This document shows positions 16,254-24,670 of a stretch of 64,000 nucleotides of DNA, one piece after another (position 1 is the first letter of the stretch; each line of letters opens with the position of its first letter). Source of the stretch: Sinorhizobium chiapasense (GTDB lineage: Bacteria; Pseudomonadota; Alphaproteobacteria; Rhizobiales; Rhizobiaceae); the NCBI RefSeq assembly GCF_036488675.1, contig NZ_CP133152.1:1240001-1304000 (forward strand), given 5' to 3'. Under the pieces are notes generated by a model. That model had not been told where the DNA came from. It made no database searches and saw only the letters and a program-made list of their open reading frames with translations. Position numbers and translations under genes: made by a program.

Positions 16254-17816
16254 ATGACATTCAACCCAACGCGTCGACAGGTGCTGATTGACGGTGCTTC
16301 CATCGCGACCGTCGTCGCCCTCGGCGGTGTTCACACCGCCTTTGCCGCCGCCGACCGTACCAAGATCACGGTGCGCGTCGAAAAGGATCTTTCCAACCTC
16401 GATCCGGCAAATCGCTCTGGCCCGGTCGACCTCAACGTCATCTGGTCGGTGCAGCAGGGCCTGATCTCCTTCAAGCCGGGCTCGACCGAATGGGAGCTCG
16501 ACGCAGCCGAGGAATTGGAGCAGGTGAGCGACACCGAAATCCGCTTCAAGCTGCGCAGCGGCCTCGCCTTTACCGGTGGCTATGGCGACCTGACGGCCGA
16601 GGACGTGAAATTCTCGTTTGAACGTTTCATCAAGCCGGACGCCGAAGGCAAATCCGTGACCTATGCCAAGGACTGGAGCGCGCTCGACCACGTCGAAGTG
16701 ACCGGCCCACTCGAAGGCCGCATCGTCCTGAAGAACCCGGCGCCGGCGCTCTACACCATCGCGCTCGCCGACGGTTCCGGCCGCATCGTCTCTAAGAAGG
16801 CCTTCGAGGCGCTCGGCAAGGACATCGCGACCAACCTCATCGGCAGCGGTCCCTATGTGCTCAAGGAATGGACGCCGCGCGAGCAGTTCGTTCTCGAAAT
16901 CAACCCGGACTACAAGGGGCCGATCAAGCCGCACTTCCAACAAATCGTCGGCAAGCCGATCGGTGAACAGAAGACCGCCGAGATCGCCTTTCAGTCCGGC
17001 GAGATCGATTTTACCGCCATCGACCCGGAAAACGGCAAATCGCTCGCCGCTCTGCCGGATGCGAGTGTCACGGAAATTCCAGCCATCGATTATGTCTGGT
17101 TCGGCCCGAATATCGAGAAGGCGCCTTTCGACGACATCCGCGTGCGCCAGGCGATCCGCTATGCCGTCGACATCGACGCGATCCTCCAGGGCGCTTATTC
17201 CGGCATCTATCCGCGCGCCAATTCGTTGCTCGCTCCGAGCCTGCTCGGCTACTGGAAGGACGCGCCGGTCTACACACGCGACCTGGAAAAGGCTCAGGCC
17301 CTGCTCGCTGAAGCCGGCCACTCCGGCGGCTTCAAGACGAAACTCACGATCGAAGCCGGTGCGCGCTACGAAGCGATCGCCCAGATCATCCAGGCCAACC
17401 TCGCCGAAGTCGGCATCGAGGTCGAGATCGAGGCGCTTGAATCGGCAGCCTATTGGGCTCTCGGTGAAAATGACGCCAGCAAGGACCTCGAACTGTCGCT
17501 TATCAAATACAACGGCAAGTTCGACCCCGGCTTCCAGACGCAGTGGTTCACCTCGGCTCAGGTCGGCCAGTGGAACTGGCAGCGCTGGAAGAATGCCGAT
17601 TTCGACGCCCTGCACGAAAAGGGCGGTGTGACGGTTAATCCGGCCGAGCGCGAGAAGATCTACATCGACGCGCAGAAGCTGCTCGATGAATCGGCGGCCT
17701 TCATCTGGATCACGCACAACCTCAACGCTTTTGCCTCGCGCAAGTGGCTGAAACCCGGTGTCCTGCCGAATGGCAACAACTGGCTCTACACGGCCTTCAC
17801 GGAAGCGACGGCCTGA
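16254..17816 (+). CDS. Peptide-type ABC transporter substrate-binding protein (SBP_bac_5)
   Basis: A 520-residue binding protein. ATG at 16254 is preceded by GGAGG at proper distance; an in-frame extension upstream is rejected because it would include the promoter. N-terminus has TRRQVLIDGASIATVVALGG, a likely Tat-type signal with cleavage after AFAA. Family 5 features: DLSNLDPANRSGPVDLNVIW, LRSGLAFTGGYGDLTAEDVK and FDDIRVRQAIRYAVDIDAIL near 300-320. First gene of a five-gene transporter operon. Family 5 proteins bind peptides, nickel, opines or glutathione; the sulfur context suggests an organosulfur peptide, which is inference. Confidence 0.92.
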   Translation: MTFNPTRRQVLIDGASIATVVALGGVHTAFAAADRTKITVRVEKDLSNLDPANRSGPVDLNVIWSVQQGLISFKPGSTEWELDAAEELEQVSDTEIRFKLRSGLAFTGGYGDLTAEDVKFSFERFIKPDAEGKSVTYAKDWSALDHVEVTGPLEGRIVLKNPAPALYTIALADGSGRIVSKKAFEALGKDIATNLIGSGPYVLKEWTPREQFVLEINPDYKGPIKPHFQQIVGKPIGEQKTAEIAFQSGEIDFTAIDPENGKSLAALPDASVTEIPAIDYVWFGPNIEKAPFDDIRVRQAIRYAVDIDAILQGAYSGIYPRANSLLAPSLLGYWKDAPVYTRDLEKAQALLAEAGHSGGFKTKLTIEAGARYEAIAQIIQANLAEVGIEVEIEALESAAYWALGENDASKDLELSLIKYNGKFDPGFQTQWFTSAQVGQWNWQRWKNADFDALHEKGGVTVNPAEREKIYIDAQKLLDESAAFIWITHNLNAFASRKWLKPGVLPNGNNWLYTAFTEATA

Positions 17817-17858
17817 TCCGGTGACCGTCTTTGTAATGCAAAACCGGGATGCGTTTTG

Positions 17859-18836
17859 ATGAGGAGCGCATCCCTCCAGATTCACCTCGCTTTGAAGCTG
17901 GCGACGGCGTTGCTCGCCGTTGCCGGTTCCGTCGTGCTTCTCATGGCGCTGACGCGGCTGATCCCTGGCGATCCCGCGACTGTGATCCTCGGATCGCGCG
18001 CAACCCCGGAAGCCGTCGCCGCGCTCAATGCCCGCATCGGTCTCGACAAGCCGCTGATCGACCAGGTCTTTGCTTTTTTCGGCAGGCTGGCTTCCGGCGA
18101 TCTCGGCGAGGATGTCTTCAATGGCCGTCCGGTCTTCAGCCTGGTTGCGGGCGCCCTGCCGAACACGGCCGCCCTTGCGGTCTCCGCCATGCTCTGCGCG
18201 ATCGCCTTCGGCGTGCCGCTTGCACTCCTCTCGGCCCGCTGGCCAGGTGGGAAGGCGGACCGGCTGGTTGCCTTCCTCAGCGTCGGCTTTATTTCCACGC
18301 CGAGTTTCGTCGTCTCGGTCTTTCTGCTGATGGTGTTTTCCGTGACGCTGCGCTGGTTTCCGGTGCTTGGCGCCGGCGAAAGCGGCGATCTCGGCGACCA
18401 GGTCTGGCATCTCGTATTGCCGACCGTCGCGCTTGCCGCCGGCTGGATAGGCTATATCGCCCGCCTCCTGCGCTCCTCGCTGCTCGAGGTCCTGAGCGAA
18501 AGCCATATCCGGACGCTGCGCGCCTACGGCGTCAGCGAAACGAAGATCCTGATGAAATATGCGCTGAAGCCGGCTGTCCTGCCGACCGTCGCGGTGCTCG
18601 GCATGGGCTTCGGTGAACTCCTCGGCGGCGCAGTCTTCGCCGAGGTGATCTTCAACCGGCCGGGGCTCGGCTCGCTGATCTATGACGCCATCCGCACACG
18701 CAACTACCCCGTCGTTCAGGGCGGTGTCTTCGTCATCGTGCTGCTCTACGTGCTGACCAATCTTATCGCCGACCTCTCCCAGAGCCTGATCGACCCGCGC
18801 GAGCGCGCCCGCCTCGCCTCCGGACGGAGGCAATAG
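17859..18836 (+). CDS. Peptide ABC transporter permease (DppB-like)
   Basis: A 325-residue membrane protein of the DppB/GsiC type. It has ALTRLIPGDPATVILG near 30-45 and the coupling loop SHIRTLRAYGVSETKILMKY near 219-238, followed by the C-terminal NYPVVQGGVFVIVLLYVLTN segment typical of the family. The ATG at 17859 follows an in-frame TTG. It begins 42 bases after the binding-protein gene and is followed after 2 bases by the second permease. Confidence 0.92.
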   Translation: MRSASLQIHLALKLATALLAVAGSVVLLMALTRLIPGDPATVILGSRATPEAVAALNARIGLDKPLIDQVFAFFGRLASGDLGEDVFNGRPVFSLVAGALPNTAALAVSAMLCAIAFGVPLALLSARWPGGKADRLVAFLSVGFISTPSFVVSVFLLMVFSVTLRWFPVLGAGESGDLGDQVWHLVLPTVALAAGWIGYIARLLRSSLLEVLSESHIRTLRAYGVSETKILMKYALKPAVLPTVAVLGMGFGELLGGAVFAEVIFNRPGLGSLIYDAIRTRNYPVVQGGVFVIVLLYVLTNLIADLSQSLIDPRERARLASGRRQ

Positions 18837-18838
18837 AG

Positions 18839-19672
18839 ATGGCTGCGCTTCTAGATCTCTCCCGTCGCCCCGGCGGCAGCTTTGCGCTTTTTGCGGTGAC
18901 GCTTCTCTGTCTGGTCGCGATCGCCGCGCCGCTGATCGCGCCCTATGACCCGAATGCGATCGCGCCGGGCAACCGGCTCATGGATCCGTCGCTTCAGCAT
19001 CTGCTCGGAACCGACCATCTCGGCCGCGATATCCTGAGCCGCCTGATCTATGGCGCACGGGTGGCGCTCGGCATCTCGCTCTCGGTCATCGCCATTTCCC
19101 TGAGCGCCGGCGTCGCCCTCGGCGTTGCGGCGGCTCTTTCCCCGCGGGCCGTCGATCTCCTCATTGTCGGCATCTTCGACATCGTCACCTCGTTTCCGAG
19201 CATCATCCTGGCTCTCGCGCTGGTCGCGGTCTTCGGTCCCGGCCTCGGCAATGTCGTGCTGCTCGTCAGCATCGTCTTTATTCCCCATTTCGGCCGCGTC
19301 GCCCGCGCCCAGACGATCGCCATTCGCAACAGCCCCTTCATCGAGGCCGAAAAGGTGCTCGGCGCCGGGACCTGGCGGGTGATCCTGCATCATGTGACGC
19401 CCAACATCATCGGACCGATCTTCGTTCTGGCCTGCATGGATATCCCCGTCGTCATCACCATCGAGGCGGGCCTGAGCTTTCTCGGCCTTGGTGTGCGCCC
19501 GCCGCTCGCAAGCTGGGGCAACCTGCTCAACGATGGCTATACCTATCTAGACCAGTCGATCTGGCTTGCCACCTTTTCCGGTATGGCGCTGATCCTTGCC
19601 ACGCTCGGCTTTGCGCTTCTGGGCGAGGCCCTGCGCGACACGCTCGACCCGAAGCTGAGACAGACCCTGTGA
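18839..19672 (+). CDS. Peptide ABC transporter permease (DppC-like)
   Basis: A 277-residue membrane protein of the DppC/GsiD type. Diagnostic motifs are LLGTDHLGRDILSRLIYGAR near 55-74 and the coupling loop SPFIEAEKVLGAGTWRVILHH near 165-184, with the C-terminal DTLDPKLRQ end. It pairs with the DppB-like protein to form the pore. Its stop overlaps the GTG start of the first ATPase (GTGA). Confidence 0.93.
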   Translation: MAALLDLSRRPGGSFALFAVTLLCLVAIAAPLIAPYDPNAIAPGNRLMDPSLQHLLGTDHLGRDILSRLIYGARVALGISLSVIAISLSAGVALGVAAALSPRAVDLLIVGIFDIVTSFPSIILALALVAVFGPGLGNVVLLVSIVFIPHFGRVARAQTIAIRNSPFIEAEKVLGAGTWRVILHHVTPNIIGPIFVLACMDIPVVITIEAGLSFLGLGVRPPLASWGNLLNDGYTYLDQSIWLATFSGMALILATLGFALLGEALRDTLDPKLRQTL

Positions 19673-20643
19673 CCGAAGCCCTCCTCACCATCGAAAACCT
19701 GAATGTGTCCTACCGGGGCAGCGGGCGCGTGGCCCATATCCTCGATGGCGTCGATATCATGATCGGCCGCGGGCAGTCCGTTGGCCTTGTCGGCGAAAGC
19801 GGCAGCGGCAAGTCGACGGTGGCCTTCGCCCTGCTCAGCCTGCTTGCCGACAATGCCGAGGTTTCGGCACGTCGCGCAGCCTTCGACGGACGCGAAACGA
19901 ACTTTGGCGCGAGAGAAACTGCCGCGCTGCGCGGCACCGATATCGCGATGATTTTCCAGGATCCGATGACTGCGCTCAACCCGCTGTTCACCATCGGTAC
20001 GCAGCTCGTCGATATCCAGCGGCAGCGTTTCCCGAATGAAAACCGGCGCGCGCTCTGGGCGCGAGCAGAATCCGTGCTCGCTGATATCGGCGTGCCGGAT
20101 GCGGCGGGGCGCATGCACCGCTATCCGCACGAATTTTCCGGCGGCATGCGCCAGCGCGTGGTGATTGCCATGGCGCTTTTGGTCGAGCCGAAGCTTCTGA
20201 TCGCCGACGAGCCGACGACGGCACTCGACGCCACGATCGAGGCGCAGGTGGTCGAGGTGCTGCACCGGCTGCGGCAGCGGACTTCCGCCTCGATGCTGAT
20301 CGTCAGTCACAGCATGGGGCTGATTGCCGAGCTCTGCGACAGTGTCGTCGTGATGTATGCGGGAACCGTGGTGGAAAGCGGACCGGTGGGCGCAGTGCTG
20401 CATCGCCCGCGCCATCCCTATACCCGCGCGCTTCTCGCTTGCGAGATCGACCCTTATGCCGCCCTCGACCCGACACAGGATCTTGCGACCATCCCCGGCA
20501 GCGTTCCCGATCCCGCCCGTCGTCCCCCGGGCTGTATCTTCGCCAGCCGCTGTCCCGCCCGCCATGACCGTTGCAGCGACAGGCCGCCGCGCCGGCAGGC
20601 GCGCGATGGCCAGGCCTATTCCTGCTGGCTGGAGGCTGCGTGA
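19669..20643 (+). CDS. Peptide ABC transporter ATP-binding protein (DppD-like)
   Basis: A 324-residue ATPase starting with GTG in a 4-base overlap. Walker A GESGSGKST near 42-50, Q-loop FQDPMTALNPL, signature FSGGMRQRV near 157-165, Walker B LLIADEPTTALD near 177-188. The C-terminus carries the oligopeptide-ATPase extension with GSVPDPARRPPGCIFASRCP and its Cys pattern (C-x6-C-x6-C type). It works with the following DppF-like subunit. Confidence 0.93.
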   Translation: MTEALLTIENLNVSYRGSGRVAHILDGVDIMIGRGQSVGLVGESGSGKSTVAFALLSLLADNAEVSARRAAFDGRETNFGARETAALRGTDIAMIFQDPMTALNPLFTIGTQLVDIQRQRFPNENRRALWARAESVLADIGVPDAAGRMHRYPHEFSGGMRQRVVIAMALLVEPKLLIADEPTTALDATIEAQVVEVLHRLRQRTSASMLIVSHSMGLIAELCDSVVVMYAGTVVESGPVGAVLHRPRHPYTRALLACEIDPYAALDPTQDLATIPGSVPDPARRPPGCIFASRCPARHDRCSDRPPRRQARDGQAYSCWLEAA

Positions 20644-21614
20644 TGACCGCCCCCTTTTTGTCCCTGAAGGATGCGATCGTCCGCTATGACCGGCTCACCG
20701 CGGTCGACGGCGTCTCCCTGGAATTGCGGCGAGGCGAAACGCTGGGTCTCGTCGGTGAAAGCGGCTGCGGCAAGTCCACCATCGCCCGGGCGATCGTCGG
20801 GCTGCAGCCGCTGACGGCCGGCACAATTTCGATCGAAGGTGAGACGCTGCAGGATGTTTCCAGCCAACGCCGCGTGAATCTGCAGCGTCGTATCCAGCTC
20901 TTGTTTCAGGATCCTGCCGCCTCGCTTTCGCCGCGGTTGAGGGTGCAGTCGCTCCTGGCCGAACCCTTGAAGATCCGCCGGGCCTTTGTGCCCGAGAACT
21001 GGGCACGAATCATGGCGGTCGCGGAGAGCATCGGGCTCGGCGAGCAGCTTCTCCCGCGCTACCCACACCAGCTCAGCGGCGGGCAGGCACGGCGCGTGGC
21101 GCTCGTGCGGGCGCTTGCGGCCGAGCCTTCCATCATCGTTGCCGACGAGCCAACGGCCGGCCTCGACATTTCCGTGCAGGGCGAGCTTTTGAACCTCCTG
21201 CGTGCGCTGAGAGACCGCCTGGGCCTCAGCTACCTGCTCATTTCCCATAACCTCAATGTGGTCGGCCGCGTCACGGACCGCGTCGCAGTCATGTACCTCG
21301 GCCAGATCGTCGAGAGCGGACCGACGGCCACGCTGTTTCGCGAGCCGGCGCATCCCTATACGCAGGCGCTGCTTTCCGTCAATCTCACGCTTGATGCCAA
21401 TCGCCGGCGCGAGCGCATCGTGCTTTCCGGCGAACTGCCGAGCCCGAGCAATCCGCCCGCCGGATGCCGGTTCCACAAGCGCTGTCCGCTGGCCCAGCCG
21501 AAATGTGCAAGCGAGGCCCCTACCCTTCAAGCCGGAGCCGGCGGGCGCAGCGTCGCATGCCACTTCCCACTGGCAGCAAAGCCCGCCGTCATGCCTCAGC
21601 CGATTGCAGGGTAA
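20643..21614 (+). CDS. Peptide ABC transporter ATP-binding protein (DppF-like)
   Basis: A 323-residue ATPase. The ATG at 20643 shares a base with the preceding stop (TGATG). Walker A GESGCGKST near 38-46, FQDPAASLSPR Q-loop, signature LSGGQARRV near 145-153, Walker B IIVADEPTAGLD. The C-terminal oligopeptide extension has PAGCRFHKRCPLAQPKC. The last 19 bases overlap the end of the convergent PhnD-like gene. Confidence 0.93.
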   Translation: MTAPFLSLKDAIVRYDRLTAVDGVSLELRRGETLGLVGESGCGKSTIARAIVGLQPLTAGTISIEGETLQDVSSQRRVNLQRRIQLLFQDPAASLSPRLRVQSLLAEPLKIRRAFVPENWARIMAVAESIGLGEQLLPRYPHQLSGGQARRVALVRALAAEPSIIVADEPTAGLDISVQGELLNLLRALRDRLGLSYLLISHNLNVVGRVTDRVAVMYLGQIVESGPTATLFREPAHPYTQALLSVNLTLDANRRRERIVLSGELPSPSNPPAGCRFHKRCPLAQPKCASEAPTLQAGAGGRSVACHFPLAAKPAVMPQPIAG

Positions 21615-22402
21615 CCATGACGCACGGCATCGCGATCAAGCTCCGCCAGCATCTCGTAGTCGGTATCGCCGAGCAGGCTGATGCCGCGCAGCGAGAGTGT
21701 GCCGCAGATCTTGGCAAGCTCGGGATCGGCAATGGTTTCCGCAAGCGCGCGGCGCAGGATCACCAAGTCCTTCGCCGGGGTCGAGGCGGCGGTGATGAAG
21801 GGCAGGCCAGGACCCTTTGCCGTTTCCGCCAGGATGCGAACGCCGGCGACGCGATCGGGGTCGAAGCGCAGGGTGTTGCCGAAGGTAACGCAGTCGATCG
21901 CGGCGACATCAGCCGCCCCGCTCGACACCGCGTCGATGCTCGCTCGGTGACCACCGGTCTCTTGGACCGACGAGAAGAACCGTCCATCGACCGCATGCGG
22001 CGCCACGAAGGCGCGAAACAGATTATATCCGGAATTGCTGCCGGGCTCGTTGATCGCGGCGCGTGCGCCCCGCAAATCCTCGATCGAGGTCACAGACGAC
22101 TGAGCATTGACGATGATGAAGCTGCATTTGAGCGGCCCGTCGCAGCCCGGCAGCCCGTAGACGGGCGTCGCCACCAGCTGCACCTTGCCGCGCAGGCGCT
22201 GGACATAGGGATAGCCGCAGGTTTGACCAAACAGAAGGTCAGGGCGCAGCCACGCCTCGTCATAGCGGATACCGTCGTTCAACGCCGCCGGCGCCTCGAG
22301 CCCCAATGCACGAATCCGCTTGCCCAGCGCCTCCCAGAACAGCTGCGTCGCCTTCTCAATTGGCGGCGGGCTGACATACATGGCAAGGCTGGCGAAAGAC
22401 AT
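21596..22402 (-). CDS. PhnD/phosphonate-type substrate-binding-like protein, no signal peptide
   Basis: About 268 residues of the PhnD-like (PF12974-type) binding fold: MSFASLAMYVSPPPIEKATQ at the N-terminus, LLFGQTCGYPYVQRLRGKVQ near 74-93, INEPGSNSGYNLFRAFVAP near 124-142, and DVAAIDCVTFGNTLRF. I use the ATG at 22402 because GGAG stands about 8 bases upstream. No hydrophobic leader is present at any plausible start, so the protein appears cytoplasmic, or exported by another route. No permease or ATPase genes accompany it. It faces the flavoprotein gene across a short promoter region. Possible roles are sensing or trapping a small anion; I cannot fix one. Confidence 0.8.
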   Translation of the reverse strand: MSFASLAMYVSPPPIEKATQLFWEALGKRIRALGLEAPAALNDGIRYDEAWLRPDLLFGQTCGYPYVQRLRGKVQLVATPVYGLPGCDGPLKCSFIIVNAQSSVTSIEDLRGARAAINEPGSNSGYNLFRAFVAPHAVDGRFFSSVQETGGHRASIDAVSSGAADVAAIDCVTFGNTLRFDPDRVAGVRILAETAKGPGLPFITAASTPAKDLVILRRALAETIADPELAKICGTLSLRGISLLGDTDYEMLAELDRDAVRHGYPAIG

Positions 22403-22425
22403 GGGGCGAACTCCGAGAAACAACG

Positions 22426-22454
22426 AAAAATCTATGCAATTTATAGATTAAAAT
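22426..22454. promoter_or_regulatory. AT-rich element F with inverted repeat (divergent promoter)
   Basis: Contains AATCTAT (22429-22435), seven bases, then ATAGATT (22443-22449), a perfect 7-base inverted repeat. The half-site matches the palindrome AATCTATAGATT of element D. It lies between the divergent PhnD-like and flavoprotein genes, so it could serve both. Confidence 0.55.
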
Positions 22455-22488
22455 CGCAACAAGCATTGTTGGAAAAAGGACTTTTGCC

Positions 22489-24105
22489 ATGAGCCGTGCC
22501 TTACAAAATGCCCCGTCCATCACCTGGGCGTCGACAGATATCCTGTGCGACGTGCTCGTCATCGGCGGCGGCCCGGCTGGCTGCTGGGCGGCGCTTGAAG
22601 CAGCAGGCGCGAAGGCAAAAGTCGTTCTTGTCGACAAAGGCTATTGCGGCAGCTCCGGCGCCACCGCCTCGGCTGGCACCCAGATCTGGTACGTGCCGCC
22701 GGACCCGGCAGAACGGGAAGCGGCCATGGCAAGCCGCGAGGCAATGGGTGGCTATCTTTCCGAACGCTCCTGGATGGCGCCCGTTCTCGACAAGACGTTC
22801 GAAAGTGTCAATCGGCTCGCTGAATGGGGCTATCCCTTCCCGCGCGACGAAAAAGGCGAACAACAGCGCATCTCCGTCCAGGGACCGGAATATATGCGGC
22901 TGATGCGGCGCCGGGTGAAAAATGCCGGGGTCACCATTCTCGACCACCACCCCGCAACCGAGCTGTTGATGGACGGCCGGACCGTCGTCGGCGCGACCGG
23001 CCTGCGCCGGCAGGAGGGTGGACGCTGGAAGGCGCTGGCCGGCGCCGTGGTACTAGCGGCTGGAGGCTGTGCGTTTATGAGCAAGGCCCTCGGTTGCGAC
23101 GTGCTGACCGGCGACGGATATTTGATGGGCGCGGAAGTCGGCGCCGAACTCTCGGGCATGGAGTTTTCCTCGGCCTACGCGATTTCACCGGCTTTTTCTT
23201 CGATCACCAAGACGGCACTATATCGCTTCGCGCAATTCTACCGGAAAGACAAAAGCCTGATCGAGGGCGCAGGCTCCGCCCGCGGTCGCTCGGTCATCGC
23301 CCGAACGCTGCTTTCCGAGCCCGTCTATGCCCGGCTCGATCTCGCCGGGACCGACGAGGTCAAGGCGATCCTGCGGCGAGCACAGCCGAACTTTTTCGTA
23401 CCCTTCGATCGGCGCGGCATTGATCCCTTCACAGAATTCTTCGAGGTGAAGCTTCGGCTCGAAGGTACGGTTCGCGGCACCGGCGGACTGCGGCTCACCG
23501 GGCTCGACTGCGCGACCACAGTCGCCGGCCTTTTTGCTGCAGGCGACAATGCCACACGTGAACCGATCTGCGGTGGATTCACCGGTGGCGGCAGCCACAA
23601 TGCCGCCTGGGCGATCGCCACTGGCGCATTCGCAGGCGCTTCCGCCGCGGCATTTGCGAAAGGGAAAAACGGTGCTCCGGATGCTCCGCATCCGGAATCT
23701 CCCCCTCCACAGCGAACCGGCGCCGCAACCGTCAATCCCCAAGCCATCATCCGGGCCGTGCAAGACGAGGTCTTCCCGCTCGACGTCAACTATTTTCGTA
23801 CCCATACCGGCCTTTCGGCAGCGCTGGAACGCCTCGACCAGCTTTGGGAAAACATGTCGGCTGCGTCGGCGACGGACGAGAGCCAAGCGCTGCAACTACG
23901 GCAGGCGCAGGCGATGACCGCCACTGCACGTTTCATGTATCACGCAGCGCTCTCGCGAAAGGAAACACGCGGCATGCATCGACGAGACGATTTTCCCAAA
24001 CAGGATCCCACCCAACATCACCGGCTGGTTTTAAGCGGTCTCGGCAAAATCATCATTCGAACGGAGCAGGTGGATCCCGGTATCGCCAGAGAGGCTGCGG
24101 AATAA
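22489..24105 (+). CDS. FAD-dependent oxidoreductase (fumarate reductase / AprA-like flavoprotein subunit)
   Basis: A 538-residue flavoprotein. The dinucleotide-binding motif VLVIGGGPAGCWAALEA lies at 23-39, followed by VVLVDKG and the SGATASAGTQIW segment that contacts FAD in fumarate-reductase-like enzymes. Near the C-terminal end of the FAD domain TVAGLFAAGDNATREPICGG and GGSHNAAWAIATGAFAG are typical of this superfamily. Its TAA overlaps the ATG of the ferredoxin gene (TAATG). This pairing resembles AprAB and related flavoprotein-ferredoxin reductases, so the complex likely moves electrons to or from a sulfur compound. The substrate is not identifiable from sequence. Confidence 0.85.
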   Translation: MSRALQNAPSITWASTDILCDVLVIGGGPAGCWAALEAAGAKAKVVLVDKGYCGSSGATASAGTQIWYVPPDPAEREAAMASREAMGGYLSERSWMAPVLDKTFESVNRLAEWGYPFPRDEKGEQQRISVQGPEYMRLMRRRVKNAGVTILDHHPATELLMDGRTVVGATGLRRQEGGRWKALAGAVVLAAGGCAFMSKALGCDVLTGDGYLMGAEVGAELSGMEFSSAYAISPAFSSITKTALYRFAQFYRKDKSLIEGAGSARGRSVIARTLLSEPVYARLDLAGTDEVKAILRRAQPNFFVPFDRRGIDPFTEFFEVKLRLEGTVRGTGGLRLTGLDCATTVAGLFAAGDNATREPICGGFTGGGSHNAAWAIATGAFAGASAAAFAKGKNGAPDAPHPESPPPQRTGAATVNPQAIIRAVQDEVFPLDVNYFRTHTGLSAALERLDQLWENMSAASATDESQALQLRQAQAMTATARFMYHAALSRKETRGMHRRDDFPKQDPTQHHRLVLSGLGKIIIRTEQVDPGIAREAAE

Positions 24106-24425
24106 TGATCGAAGTTCTGGATAGCGACGCCTGCACGGATTGCAATCTCTGCGTCCAAGTCTGCCCCACAAATGTATTCGAAGCGGTCCCGGACGGCCCG
24201 CCTCGAATCGCCCGTCAAGCTTCCTGCCAGACCTGCTTCATGTGTGAGGTCTATTGCCCAGTCGATGCGCTCTATGTTGAGCCGGACGCAGAAACTGTGC
24301 ACGGTCTGACGGTAGAAGGTGTCCGCCAAAGTAACCTCTTTGGTAGCTACCGAAAGGCGATCGGCTGGCACAAGGAAACCCGCAATTGGCGTCACATCGA
24401 CGACCACTTCCGCCTGCCGCAATAA
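24105..24425 (+). CDS. 2[4Fe-4S] ferredoxin-type electron-transfer subunit
   Basis: A 106-residue protein that starts MIEVLDSDACTDCNLCVQVC, with two cluster motifs: CTDCNLCVQVCP at 10-21 and CQTCFMCEVYCP at 37-48. This is the eight-cysteine CxxCxxCxxxC pattern. The tail (about 45 residues, rich in Trp, His and Arg) extends beyond a minimal ferredoxin, as in AprB-like subunits. The start codon overlaps the flavoprotein stop, so the two are made in equal amounts and probably form one complex. Confidence 0.9.
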   Translation: MIEVLDSDACTDCNLCVQVCPTNVFEAVPDGPPRIARQASCQTCFMCEVYCPVDALYVEPDAETVHGLTVEGVRQSNLFGSYRKAIGWHKETRNWRHIDDHFRLPQ

Positions 24426-24499
24426 ATCGACGTGCCGCCGGCAATCATGCGACCATTGCGCATGGGAACGATCCAGGCCGCGTAGGTTGTACCCTCCAG

Positions 24500-24670
24500 T
24501 TAAGCGCCGTCCCACGGGCCATGGTGCGAATCGGTGCTGTCGACGCGGCCGAAGAAGTCGCGCTGCGCCTCCTCGATGACGTTGGCCGTGCCGCGGCGGT
24601 AGCTGTCGAAATAGCTGAGTGCCGAGGCAAGCACCGGCAGACCGCCGATTGCGGCGGCGGAAACAGAAAT
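24500..24670 (-). pseudogene. C-terminal remnant of 6-phosphogluconate dehydrogenase (gnd)
   Basis: The final 55 or so codons of the leftward frame read AAIGGLPVLASALSYFDSYR, then ANVIEEAQRDFFG and HHGPW near the stop. This is the C-terminal tail pattern of Gnd (LPVP-SAA-YFDSYR, AN-IQAQRDYFG). The rest of gnd is absent. The fragment is in frame with a protein-kinase fragment, so the two form one chimeric open frame. No catalytic residues of Gnd are included, and the product would not be active. Confidence 0.7.

Noticed and set aside
16188..18833. An open frame of 881 codons on the minus strand
   Set aside because: It is antisense to the peptide binding-protein and permease genes, which have clear domains. 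Its sequence is rich in Arg, Asp and Gly without any motif, as expected for a shadow frame in high-GC DNA.
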